A stretch of DNA of 6,240 bases from Patescibacteria group bacterium (GCA_018821175.1 JAHJMX010000085.1:1-6240); one strand, 5' to 3'; positions 1 through 5,882 are shown, counted from the stretch's first letter. Translations and numbers: made by a program. The notes: generated by a model not told the origin, from the sequence alone.

Positions 1-1
1 C

Positions 2-1117
2 AATAAAAATGTTGAAGAAAAGAAATCTAATAATATTAATACAACAAAAAAATCAAATTATAGTGAAATAGATCAAAAATTAATTCAAGTAGACCAAAAA
101 CTTAAGCTTCTTTATTACTTAAGGCCAATTAACTTAGGGACTGAAAAAGATAAATTTTTTAGTAATTTCAAGGCAAATCCTAAATTTGAATATCCGGAAC
201 TCAAATTCGACTTATTTGATCTAGAAAAAGAGATAAACAATGTTATAACCGACGATACTGCTCTAGGGCTACTTTTTGAAAGAAAACGTGAAGAACTAGT
301 AAAGAAAATTAAATTGTTGGCGAATAGAGGTTTCGATGATTTTACTCAAATTTCTATCGATTTGTATGGTGCGCCTAGTCAAGATATTGTTGAAAAAGCA
401 CTTGAACATTTAAACAAAACAAAAGGCACATATTCAAATATACAAGGGACTATCGCTGCGGAAGAAGCCAAAATAACCATGGATAAAGTATTTGAAGATT
501 ATGGATTAAATAACTGGGCAGTTAAAATTAAGGAAGATATGGTTTCAGATGCAATTGCTGGTAAAAATAACCGCTTGTTTTTACGAAAAGGAGCTTTGTT
601 TAGTGAAGATAGGATTAAAAATTTAATAATCCATGAAATAGAAACCCATATTTTGACTGCAGAAAATGGGAAAGCTCAACCTTATGAACTTTTGAATAGG
701 GGACTTGCTAACTACCTTGAAACTCAAGAAGGACTTGCAATTTATAATATTTTGACTCAAATGAAAGAGTCTGAAAAAAATCTATATTTATCGGTATCGC
801 TTGTGTATGCCGTAGATATGGCTATGAAACATTCTTTTGTTGAAATATTTGAAAAAATGCTTGATTTTAAAATTCCCCCAGAGCGTGCTTGGAGAACTGC
901 TCTTAAAGTAAAGAGAGGGCTTGAAGACACAGGAAAAGCAGGAGGGTTCACAAAGGATTTCTTGTACTACAAAGGTTATAAGCAAATTGAAAGTTTTGTT
1001 GCACAAGGAGGAAATATCAAAGATTTATATAGAGGGAAATTCAATATTAATGATTTAGAATTAATATTAAATATTGAAAATATAAAGGAACCTAAATATC
1101 TTCCAAAGTGGCTTTGA
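2..1117 (+). CDS. DUF1704 / MATCAP-type zinc metallopeptidase (QEGLA-motif protein), 5'-partial
   Basis: The frame is open from the left edge to TGA at 1115-1117, giving 371 visible residues. No ATG, GTG or TTG occurs in frame before the TTG at 314. Family-like sequence (VDQKLKLLYYLRPIN, then FERKREEL) lies upstream of that TTG, so 314 is not the start and the true start is outside the window. The first ~20 residues are K/N/T-rich, a disordered tail or linker. The core has HEIETH (nt 632-649), an HExxxH zinc motif, followed by NRGLANYLETQEGLA (to about nt 739), the signature of DUF1704, often named 'flavohemoglobin expression-modulating QEGLA motif protein'. Human MATCAP, a tubulin tyrosine carboxypeptidase, belongs to this family. 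By analogy His, His and a Glu of ETQEG should bind zinc, with the Glu of HE as catalytic base. The family assignment is firm. The substrate in this bacterium is unknown, and peptidase activity is inferred. The gene converges directly on queA. Confidence 0.88.
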   Translation, partial: NKNVEEKKSNNINTTKKSNYSEIDQKLIQVDQKLKLLYYLRPINLGTEKDKFFSNFKANPKFEYPELKFDLFDLEKEINNVITDDTALGLLFERKREELVKKIKLLANRGFDDFTQISIDLYGAPSQDIVEKALEHLNKTKGTYSNIQGTIAAEEAKITMDKVFEDYGLNNWAVKIKEDMVSDAIAGKNNRLFLRKGALFSEDRIKNLIIHEIETHILTAENGKAQPYELLNRGLANYLETQEGLAIYNILTQMKESEKNLYLSVSLVYAVDMAMKHSFVEIFEKMLDFKIPPERAWRTALKVKRGLEDTGKAGGFTKDFLYYKGYKQIESFVAQGGNIKDLYRGKFNINDLELILNIENIKEPKYLPKWL

Positions 1118-1123
1118 TCAAAG
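1112..1123. repeat. Perfect 12-bp palindrome spanning both convergent stop codons
   Basis: CTTTGATCAAAG is fully self-complementary. Its centre TGATCA holds the TGA of the metallopeptidase gene (1115-1117, plus strand) and the TGA of queA (1118-1120, minus strand) back to back with no intergenic base. No G/C-rich hairpin with a T-tract is seen around it, so a classical terminator cannot be named for either gene. Confidence 0.85.
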
Positions 1124-2146
1124 TATTAACATAGAATCGCCAAAACTATAAAACCTATAATCTTCTTTAACTGCTTGTTTGTAAGCCTTCATTACAAAAT
1201 CTTTCCCTGCAAAAGCACTCACAAGCATCAAAAGTGTACTTTCAGGTAAATGAAAGTTTGTTAAAAGTGCATCAACGGCTTTAAATTTATACCCAGGATA
1301 TATAAAAATCTTCGTATCATTTTGCTCTGGATGAAACTTCCCGTCTCGAAAATTAGATTCAAGCACGCGAACTGAGGTTGTCCCAACGGCAAGTATTTTT
1401 TTTCCTGCATCTTTAGCTTCATTTAATGCTTTTGCTGTTTCTTCATCCATTTCATACCATTCACTATGCATAACGTGATCAATCACGTCCACACTTTTTA
1501 CTGGCAAAAAAGTCCCTCTTCCAACATGTAAAGTGACGAAATGTTTTTGAATCCCTTTTTCAGCTAATTTTGTAAAAACATCATCTGTAAAATGTAATCC
1601 AGCAGTTGGCGCAGCAATACTTCCAGTATTTTTTGCGTAAACAGTTTGATAATCCGTCATTTCTGCTTGTGCATTTTTGATATAAGGGGGGAATGGGGGA
1701 TAACCATTACTCTCTATCCACTTATCTAAATCATCATTTTCCTCAATGGAAAAATCGATTAATCGTGTTCCATCTTCAAGAATTTTAACTACTTTTGCAT
1801 CAATTTTCTCGCATTTTCCATCAATTTGAAACAATGTATCTATTTTGAATTTTTTCCCAGGTTTGACCATACATTGCCATTTGTTTTTATCTTCACGTTT
1901 TAACAACAATAGTTCACATTCTTTATCTTTAATCTTTGCCTTTAATTTTGCAGGGAAAACTCGCGTTTTATTTAAAACAATTAAATATTCATCAGTTAAA
2001 ATATCAGGAAGTTCATTGAAAATTCTATTTTTAATACTTGATGAGCCACGGTCTAGCACCATCATTTTTGATGAATCGCGAGGGACAGCTGGTTTATTGG
2101 CGATATTTTTTGATGGTAGCTCGAAAAAAAAGTCCTTTGTAAGCAT
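1118..2146 (-). CDS. queA: S-adenosylmethionine:tRNA ribosyltransferase-isomerase QueA
   Basis: QueA transfers and isomerises the ribosyl group of S-adenosylmethionine onto preQ1 at tRNA position 34, giving epoxyqueuosine. It acts in the cytoplasm, after tRNA-guanine transglycosylase has inserted preQ1. The 342-aa product is full length for the family. Family motifs appear in order: RDSSKMMVLDR (~23-33), VLNKTRVFPAKL (~57-68), MVKPGKK (~93-99), YQTVYAKNTGSIAAPTAGLHF (~166-186, nearly invariant), TLHVGRGTF (~205-213), AVGTTSVRVLES (~253-264), FIYPGYKF (~281-288), and DALLTNFHLPESTLLMLVSAF (~292-312), ending in YSFGDSMLIL. The ATG at 2146 fits the usual N-terminus (MLTKDFFFELP) and has no Shine-Dalgarno sequence. 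The gene starts 23 nt after the phosphatase stop and is probably on the same transcript. Its TGA directly abuts the stop of the convergent metallopeptidase gene. No other queuosine gene is visible, so preQ1 synthesis or salvage must be encoded elsewhere. Confidence 0.97.
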   Translation of the reverse strand: MLTKDFFFELPSKNIANKPAVPRDSSKMMVLDRGSSSIKNRIFNELPDILTDEYLIVLNKTRVFPAKLKAKIKDKECELLLLKREDKNKWQCMVKPGKKFKIDTLFQIDGKCEKIDAKVVKILEDGTRLIDFSIEENDDLDKWIESNGYPPFPPYIKNAQAEMTDYQTVYAKNTGSIAAPTAGLHFTDDVFTKLAEKGIQKHFVTLHVGRGTFLPVKSVDVIDHVMHSEWYEMDEETAKALNEAKDAGKKILAVGTTSVRVLESNFRDGKFHPEQNDTKIFIYPGYKFKAVDALLTNFHLPESTLLMLVSAFAGKDFVMKAYKQAVKEDYRFYSFGDSMLIL

Positions 2147-2169
2147 TATAAATAATTTAAGTACAAGAA

Positions 2170-3267
2170 CTATTTACCAGTATATTGCATTATCATCAAT
2201 GTAATATCATCGGCCTGTTCCATTTCTCCGACATAACTTGAAAATTCTGTGGCAATATGGTGAACAATCCCTTCAGGCCCATATTGAACAGCATAACGTT
2301 TAACAGCTTCTTTTAAGCGTTCTAATTCGAACATTTCGCCTTTGTCATTTTTTGCTTCTGTAATTCCATCGGTATATAAAACAACAACATCACCCTTTTC
2401 TAGAGGGATTTGCTGATCTTTTACAAGTTTACTGTTATCTGGAACCATTCCAAGGGCAACCCCTCCAGTTACGTAAGAATCCAATTTCCCTGTTGCAGCA
2501 CGAAAAACCAAAATATGCTCATGTCCCGCACCAACATATGTGAGTTTTTCATTAATATGATCCCATTTCATCATTAACATTGTCATAAACATTGCAGATT
2601 TGATTCGTGGTTTCAATTGCCTGTTTGTATTAACAATAATGTCATATGTACTGTCATATATTTCTGCATATGTATGTAGCAAAGTATTTACCATCATCAT
2701 AACCAGTGCAGCTGGTGCACCATGCCCAGTAACATCTCCAATATAAAAAAATGTATGATTATCTTTTTGTATAAAATCATAACTATCACCACCAACCTCA
2801 GCAGCTGGAACTAATTTTGCAACTATTTCAAGGCCAGGAATTTTAGGGTTACCCGAAGGCAGAATATTTGCTTGAATACTGCTCGCGATTTCAAGTTCAG
2901 ATGACATTCTTTTCTGTTCTCTTAATTTCCCTGAAATTTCTTCGATACTTGCAGTTGTTTTGTTGAAAAACTGAGCAATAATACCAATTTCATCTATACG
3001 ATTAGAATAAATATTTTTATAACTTCGTCCTGTAAGCAATCTTTTCATTTGAAGAACAACTTTTTTAAGTGGCCAAGCTACAAAATTAAATAATATGACA
3101 ATGAATATAAGCAAAAGTAACCCAACTCCAATCAAACTGTAACTTAAAGGAAAACTCAGCGGATTATCCCATAAAAAATAAACACTGCCAATAATTATGG
3201 CACTAAAAAATACTAGGCTTAAAAATAATCTTCTTCCTATGCTTTGCCTTAAGTAATTAAGCATCAT
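2170..3267 (-). CDS. Membrane-bound HAMP-SpoIIE/PP2C serine phosphatase (RsbU-like)
   Basis: This is a PP2C-family protein serine phosphatase of the RsbU/SpoIIE type, which dephosphorylates STAS anti-anti-sigma proteins. From the chosen start (365 aa) there are two membrane helices (~13-32, ~43-64) joined by only about ten residues, a HAMP-like stretch (~65-115) and the catalytic domain (~125-363). The metal-binding motifs are present: GGDSYDF (D161), GDVTGHG (D178), YTDGITEA (D300) and ADDIT (D353/D354). The family usually has GGDYYDF, so the S is a mild variant. The ATG at 3267 overlaps the STAS stop as ATGA, suggesting translational coupling. An in-frame ATG at 3294 would add nine residues but overlap the STAS gene by 31 nt, so I prefer 3267; the next codon (3264) is also ATG. 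The phosphatase lacks an extracytoplasmic sensor domain. The adjacent STAS protein is the likely substrate (inference). Confidence 0.93.
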   Translation of the reverse strand: MMLNYLRQSIGRRLFLSLVFFSAIIIGSVYFLWDNPLSFPLSYSLIGVGLLLLIFIVILFNFVAWPLKKVVLQMKRLLTGRSYKNIYSNRIDEIGIIAQFFNKTTASIEEISGKLREQKRMSSELEIASSIQANILPSGNPKIPGLEIVAKLVPAAEVGGDSYDFIQKDNHTFFYIGDVTGHGAPAALVMMMVNTLLHTYAEIYDSTYDIIVNTNRQLKPRIKSAMFMTMLMMKWDHINEKLTYVGAGHEHILVFRAATGKLDSYVTGGVALGMVPDNSKLVKDQQIPLEKGDVVVLYTDGITEAKNDKGEMFELERLKEAVKRYAVQYGPEGIVHHIATEFSSYVGEMEQADDITLMIMQYTGK

Positions 3268-3641
3268 GAAGCTTGTGAAAGTTTTGCTAGACATTCTTCT
3301 TCAGTATCACAACATGGAATGATTTGATTAAGCCCTACAAGTTGGAAAATATCCATAATTCGTGGTGATGCTTTCAATATCATCAAATGTTTGTTGTCAG
3401 CATATAAGCGACTAAAAATATCACTCAAATAACCTATCCCTTCACTATTGATGAATTCAAGATTTTCCATATCGAGCATTACACTTCCAGTAGGCAAGTT
3501 ATTTAAAATAACTTCCATTTGCGTGCGAGCTTTTTCCATTGTATCTCTATCAATATTCCCGATGATAGAAACTTTCTGAAAATTTCTTTGAGTATCAGGT
3601 TCGTAAACCTTAAATTCTATATTTGGTTGTATTGGAGACAT
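3264..3641 (-). CDS. STAS-domain anti-anti-sigma-factor-like protein
   Basis: This 125-aa single-domain STAS protein resembles RsbV/SpoIIAA. These cytoplasmic switches bind an anti-sigma kinase when unphosphorylated and so free a sigma factor or other target. Visible are a beta-strand VSIIGNIDRDT (~24-34), the core VMLDMENLEFINSEGIGYL (~54-72) and a C-terminal LVGLNQII (~101-108). S66 in FINSEGIG aligns with the phosphorylated serine of SpoIIAA (MDSSGLG); the preceding Asp is Asn here and the following residue is Glu. The frame stays open to an ATG at 3815, but those 58 extra residues resemble no STAS N-terminus and would span a near-consensus promoter (-10 at 3675-3680), so I start at 3641, about 27 nt after the predicted transcription start. 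No Shine-Dalgarno is seen. The phosphatase gene follows with a 4-nt overlap. No kinase or sigma factor lies nearby. Confidence 0.9.
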   Translation of the reverse strand: MSPIQPNIEFKVYEPDTQRNFQKVSIIGNIDRDTMEKARTQMEVILNNLPTGSVMLDMENLEFINSEGIGYLSDIFSRLYADNKHLMILKASPRIMDIFQLVGLNQIIPCCDTEEECLAKLSQAS

Positions 3642-3674
3642 TTTTTTTGTGATATTAAATTTAATACTTTTAAC

Positions 3675-3703
3675 ATTATAAAGGATTTTCCCCAATTTGT
3701 TAA
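3675..3703 (-). promoter_or_regulatory. Predicted sigma70-type promoter of the STAS-phosphatase-queA operon
   Basis: Read on the minus strand, TTAACA (3703-3698, one mismatch to TTGACA) is followed by a 17-nt spacer and a perfect TATAAT (3680-3675). Transcription should begin near 3668, leaving a 5' leader of about 27 nt before the ATG at 3641. It lies in the largest gene-free stretch of the window. It also argues against the longer STAS open frame, whose start would be upstream of the promoter. This is prediction by pattern only. Confidence 0.7.
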
Positions 3704-3726
3704 GGAGTGAAAAAATAGTATCAAAA

Positions 3727-3782
3727 GTCAAGCAAATCGCATTGGTGAAAGTAGGACAAACCAATTCACGCAATTGCTTGAC
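3727..3782. repeat. Large imperfect inverted repeat; candidate terminator or operator
   Basis: The outer arms GTCAAGCAA (3727-3735) and TTGCTTGAC (3774-3782) are perfect 9-bp complements. The inner arms ATTGGT (3741-3746) and ACCAAT (3760-3765) add 6 bp around a 13-nt loop, and a few extra pairs (T-A, G-C, C-G) sit between with a bulge. On the minus strand the hairpin begins about 50 nt after the stop of the CAP-protein gene and is followed by TTTTGATACTATTTTTT, so it could end transcription of the rpsB-tsf-CAP cluster. It also sits 23 nt upstream of the -35 box of the STAS promoter, so it might be a regulator-binding dyad. I recognise no known element. Confidence 0.55.
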
Positions 3783-3833
3783 CAAATCCATATTATCAAC
3801 CAAAGATAAAATCAATCGAAAATAAACCTAAAA

Positions 3834-4586
3834 TCACCAAAATAATGTCTTTTTTACTCTAACTTCAAATTTATTTGCAATTTTAAAGTTATCACCATCC
3901 TCATCTTTATTTGTATAAATCAAAACATCAAAAAAACCGGTATTTTTGAAGTGAACAATAAAATCGAAATTTTTATTTTTCAATCTTTCTATTCCTTCAT
4001 TCAAAATATCTCTTTGTCCAATTTGTTTTTTGACCTGATAAATGATCTTATTGACGTTCACAAGAGTTTCTCCTTGCAACCTCAATCCTTTTTTCAAATT
4101 TACTTTTTTTGAAATCTTCTTAGTAAAAATCAAGTCGCGCCGTGCAAAGTTTTGAGTGTAATAATAAGTTCCATCTGTACTTTTGATTACCCCAATTCCT
4201 ACAACATTATATTCATCATGTAAGATGTTAGCTTTATGCCCTGGACTATTCATCAATCCAATTTCAGCTTGTTGAACAGCATTTTTATACCCTTTGATTT
4301 TAGCTAAATTTTCACCAGCAATTATATCTGTAACTCTTGCCTCATCAAGTCTATCGAAAGGCGTTTGTCCTTTCGTATTTTCATGCTCGAAATAATCTTT
4401 ACGCGCCATATCTTGGCTATGCTTACGGGCAACATCCCTCAAATCATCTTGCATCATCAGTGGTGCAAGTCCAGCATCTTTTCTATCTTTATTAACAAGC
4501 TTAAGCATTTTCCACTCCATCGTTCGAAGAGAATTCGGAAAGAAAATAACTCGCAAAAAGTATTTGATTGATTGAAAAAACGTCAT
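3834..4586 (-). CDS. CAP/SCP-domain (YkwD-like) protein with unrecognised C-terminal region
   Basis: The product has 250 aa. Residues ~25-148 are a CAP (cysteine-rich secretory/antigen 5/PR-1) domain of the bacterial YkwD type. The cavity motifs are present: ARKHSQDM (H56), FEHENTKGQTPFDRL (H68), GENLAK (E92), SPGHKANIL (H117) and YYYTQNFA (~141-148). The Trp usually found just before the SPGH motif is missing (LMNSPGH here). Bacterial CAP proteins are mostly secreted or surface-associated and their biochemical role is largely unknown. The N-terminus (MTFFQSIKYFLRVIFFP) is weakly hydrophobic and interrupted by charges, so it is not a clear signal peptide; it may be a poor anchor. Met23 is an alternative start but would remove it. 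Residues ~150-250 are Lys-rich with alternating hydrophobics, probably beta-rich, and match nothing I know. The gene starts 18 nt after tsf with no Shine-Dalgarno and is probably co-transcribed with it. Confidence 0.85.
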   Translation of the reverse strand: MTFFQSIKYFLRVIFFPNSLRTMEWKMLKLVNKDRKDAGLAPLMMQDDLRDVARKHSQDMARKDYFEHENTKGQTPFDRLDEARVTDIIAGENLAKIKGYKNAVQQAEIGLMNSPGHKANILHDEYNVVGIGVIKSTDGTYYYTQNFARRDLIFTKKISKKVNLKKGLRLQGETLVNVNKIIYQVKKQIGQRDILNEGIERLKNKNFDFIVHFKNTGFFDVLIYTNKDEDGDNFKIANKFEVRVKKTLFW

Positions 4587-4604
4587 ATTTTTTGAATTTC
4601 AAAA

Positions 4605-5192
4605 CTATACTGAGAAACGTATGAATTTAACAACTTTAATGTTTTCTCCAATCTTAGTAATATAGTCAGAAAGGAGTTGTCCAATTGTAATTTCAGGATT
4701 TTTAACATAAGGTTGAGTTAGAAGAGAGACTTCTTCACGAAATTTCTTTTCTTTTCCCTCCATGATTTTCTCAATCATATTTTCTGGTTTCCCTTCGGTT
4801 TTCAATTGTTCAGCCCAAATCTCTTTCTCTTTCTCTACCAATTCTGTTGGGACTTCTTCCGGAGAAACATAAAGTGGACTACTTGCCGCAATATGCATAG
4901 CAATATTGCGCCCAAGAGATTGGAATTCTTCATTTTTTGCAACGAAATCAGTTTCACATCCCAAATGAACAAGTACACCCAATGTATTATTTGAATGAAT
5001 ATATGATGCGATAACACCATTTCCTGTAATTCTTTCAGCTCTAGAGGCTGCTTTTGCAACCCCTTTTTTTCTTAAAAGTTGAACTGCTGTTTCATAATCA
5101 CCATTTGTTTCTTCCAAAGCTTTTTTACAAGCCATCATTGATACACCTGTATCAAGTCTAAGTTTTTTTAATTGTTCAAGAGTAACTGCCAT
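4605..5192 (-). CDS. tsf: Elongation factor Ts (short form)
   Basis: EF-Ts is the guanine-nucleotide exchange factor of EF-Tu in cytoplasmic translation. The 195-aa product starts with MAVTLEQLKKLR, the usual UBA-like N-terminal domain (~3-40) with signature LRLDTGVSMMACKKALEE and RKKG. The second signature, CETDFVAKNEEF (~79-90), holds the TDFVA motif, part of the EF-Tu contact in known structures. A helical, Lys/Glu-rich middle (~115-155) leads to KNPEITIGQLLSDYITKIGENIKVVKFIRF. The length resembles the short Thermus-type protein rather than the ~280-aa E. coli form, which has a longer core and a coiled coil. The protein ends at RFSV, lacking the usual acidic/Gly tail after RFE. It starts 29 nt downstream of the membrane-protein gene and lies two genes from rpsB. 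No Shine-Dalgarno precedes the ATG. Confidence 0.97.
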   Translation of the reverse strand: MAVTLEQLKKLRLDTGVSMMACKKALEETNGDYETAVQLLRKKGVAKAASRAERITGNGVIASYIHSNNTLGVLVHLGCETDFVAKNEEFQSLGRNIAMHIAASSPLYVSPEEVPTELVEKEKEIWAEQLKTEGKPENMIEKIMEGKEKKFREEVSLLTQPYVKNPEITIGQLLSDYITKIGENIKVVKFIRFSV

Positions 5193-5221
5193 AATTCAAT
5201 ATTAAGTTAAAATAAATAAAT

Positions 5222-5848
5222 TTATTGTTGATCCTGATTTGGTTGTTCAGGTTTTTCAGGAGCTGCTGGTGCAACAGGAACTTGTGGAACTTCTGTATCT
5301 ACAATAGTTTTCCCAGTTATACTTTCAGTAATGGAATCTACAGGCATTTTTTTAGCAAGATCACTGAAAATAGGAATGTTTAGCTCATAGCTCGTAAAAG
5401 CCTTGTACATACCAAAAACTCCAAGTCCCATAACACCAAAAAACAAAATCCCACCAAAAAACATTGTTAGAAAGAAAGGAACTGCCATCACAATTAAGCC
5501 AATAAACCAAAATATAAATAACAAAAGCCCTTGAGCGGCATGGTTTTTACAAAATTTGCTTGTAGGATTCATTGCAAGAGTAATAATTCCAAGAAAAGCA
5601 ATATAGCTTATTGCTCCCCATACTCTCTCATCCTGAGTTGTTTTCACAGGTGGAATAACAGGAATTACTGGCGTTTGGATTTCTGGCTGTACAATTTGCT
5701 GTACAGGCTCAACAGTTTGTTGTTGTTGAGGTATTTGCTGAGGAGTCTGTTGCTGAGCCTCTTGAGTAGTAGTAGTAGTTCGAGATTCTTCTGGAACTAT
5801 ATTTGAGACTTGCTGGTTATCACCTTGTTGTAAATCATCTTGAAACAT
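5222..5848 (-). CDS. Q/P-rich three-helix membrane protein, Tic20/DUF4870-like
   Basis: The product has 208 aa. Residues 1-70 are a Gln/Pro/Thr-rich, probably disordered tail with a TTTTT run and several Q runs. Three hydrophobic segments follow (~77-93, ~105-124, ~127-149), then an amphipathic stretch with NIPIFSDLAKKM (~157-168) and a Pro/Ala/Glu-rich tail. The pattern SKFCKNHAAQGLLLF (~97-111) after the first helix, plus the late IPIF..LA motif, resembles DUF4870/Tic20-like bacterial membrane proteins (typically FVRFHAxQGLxLF). That match is from memory and moderate. The function of bacterial members is unknown; plant Tic20 belongs to the chloroplast import machinery. The gene lies between rpsB (34 nt upstream) and tsf (29 nt downstream), a position normally empty, and is probably co-transcribed with both. 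No Shine-Dalgarno is seen before the ATG at 5848. Confidence 0.8.
   Translation of the reverse strand: MFQDDLQQGDNQQVSNIVPEESRTTTTTQEAQQQTPQQIPQQQQTVEPVQQIVQPEIQTPVIPVIPPVKTTQDERVWGAISYIAFLGIITLAMNPTSKFCKNHAAQGLLLFIFWFIGLIVMAVPFFLTMFFGGILFFGVMGLGVFGMYKAFTSYELNIPIFSDLAKKMPVDSITESITGKTIVDTEVPQVPVAPAAPEKPEQPNQDQQ
5765..5779 (-). repeat. (ACT)5 trinucleotide run within the membrane-protein gene
   Basis: Five consecutive ACT codons (minus strand) encode the TTTTT run in the disordered N-terminal tail, just before several CAA/CAG-rich Gln stretches. Such runs can change length by replication slippage without breaking the frame. Confidence 0.75.
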
Positions 5849-5882
5849 ACATTTAAGATGTTAAGCGTAAGAAATATTAATA

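Larger units (their letters stand above)
3642..3833. other. Intergenic region between the CAP gene and the STAS gene
   Basis: At about 190 bp this is the longest non-coding interval in the window; every other gap is 0-34 bp. It holds the inverted repeat (3727-3782) and the promoter (3675-3703). A minus-strand frame stays open through it without a stop, in phase with the STAS gene, but the translated segment looks like no known domain. I see no tRNA or recognisable riboswitch in it. Confidence 0.7.

Noticed and set aside
314..316. TTG as the start of the DUF1704 gene
   Set aside because: Family-like sequence continues in frame upstream to the left edge without a stop, so the TTG is internal.
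1845..2204. 119-codon plus-strand open frame opposite queA
   Set aside because: It is antisense to the strongly conserved queA gene, with low-complexity S/F/N-rich translation and no recognisable domain.
3702..3707. AAGGAG on the plus strand resembling a Shine-Dalgarno site
   Set aside because: No start codon follows at suitable spacing and there is no plus-strand gene there; it overlaps the minus-strand promoter region.
3642..3833. tRNA, riboswitch or CRISPR in the intergenic region
   Set aside because: There is no cloverleaf, no conserved aptamer pattern and no direct repeats; only the single inverted repeat and the promoter are visible.
1115..4586. Possible recoding of TGA as glycine (code 25, Gracilibacteria/Absconditabacteria)
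   Set aside because: Four genes end in TGA at family-appropriate positions, one of them in an ATGA overlap, and no frame has an internal TGA. Reading through would add only short unrelated tails.
4590..4604. Short dyad TTTTGAATTTCAAAA between tsf and the CAP gene
   Set aside because: It is A/T only apart from one G-C pair, with a stem of at most 6 bp and a 3-nt loop, expected by chance in such AT-rich sequence. It is not a convincing terminator or operator.
5531..5806. 91-codon plus-strand open frame opposite the membrane-protein gene
   Set aside because: Its Leu/Ser repeats are the mirror of the Gln/Thr codons of the real gene.
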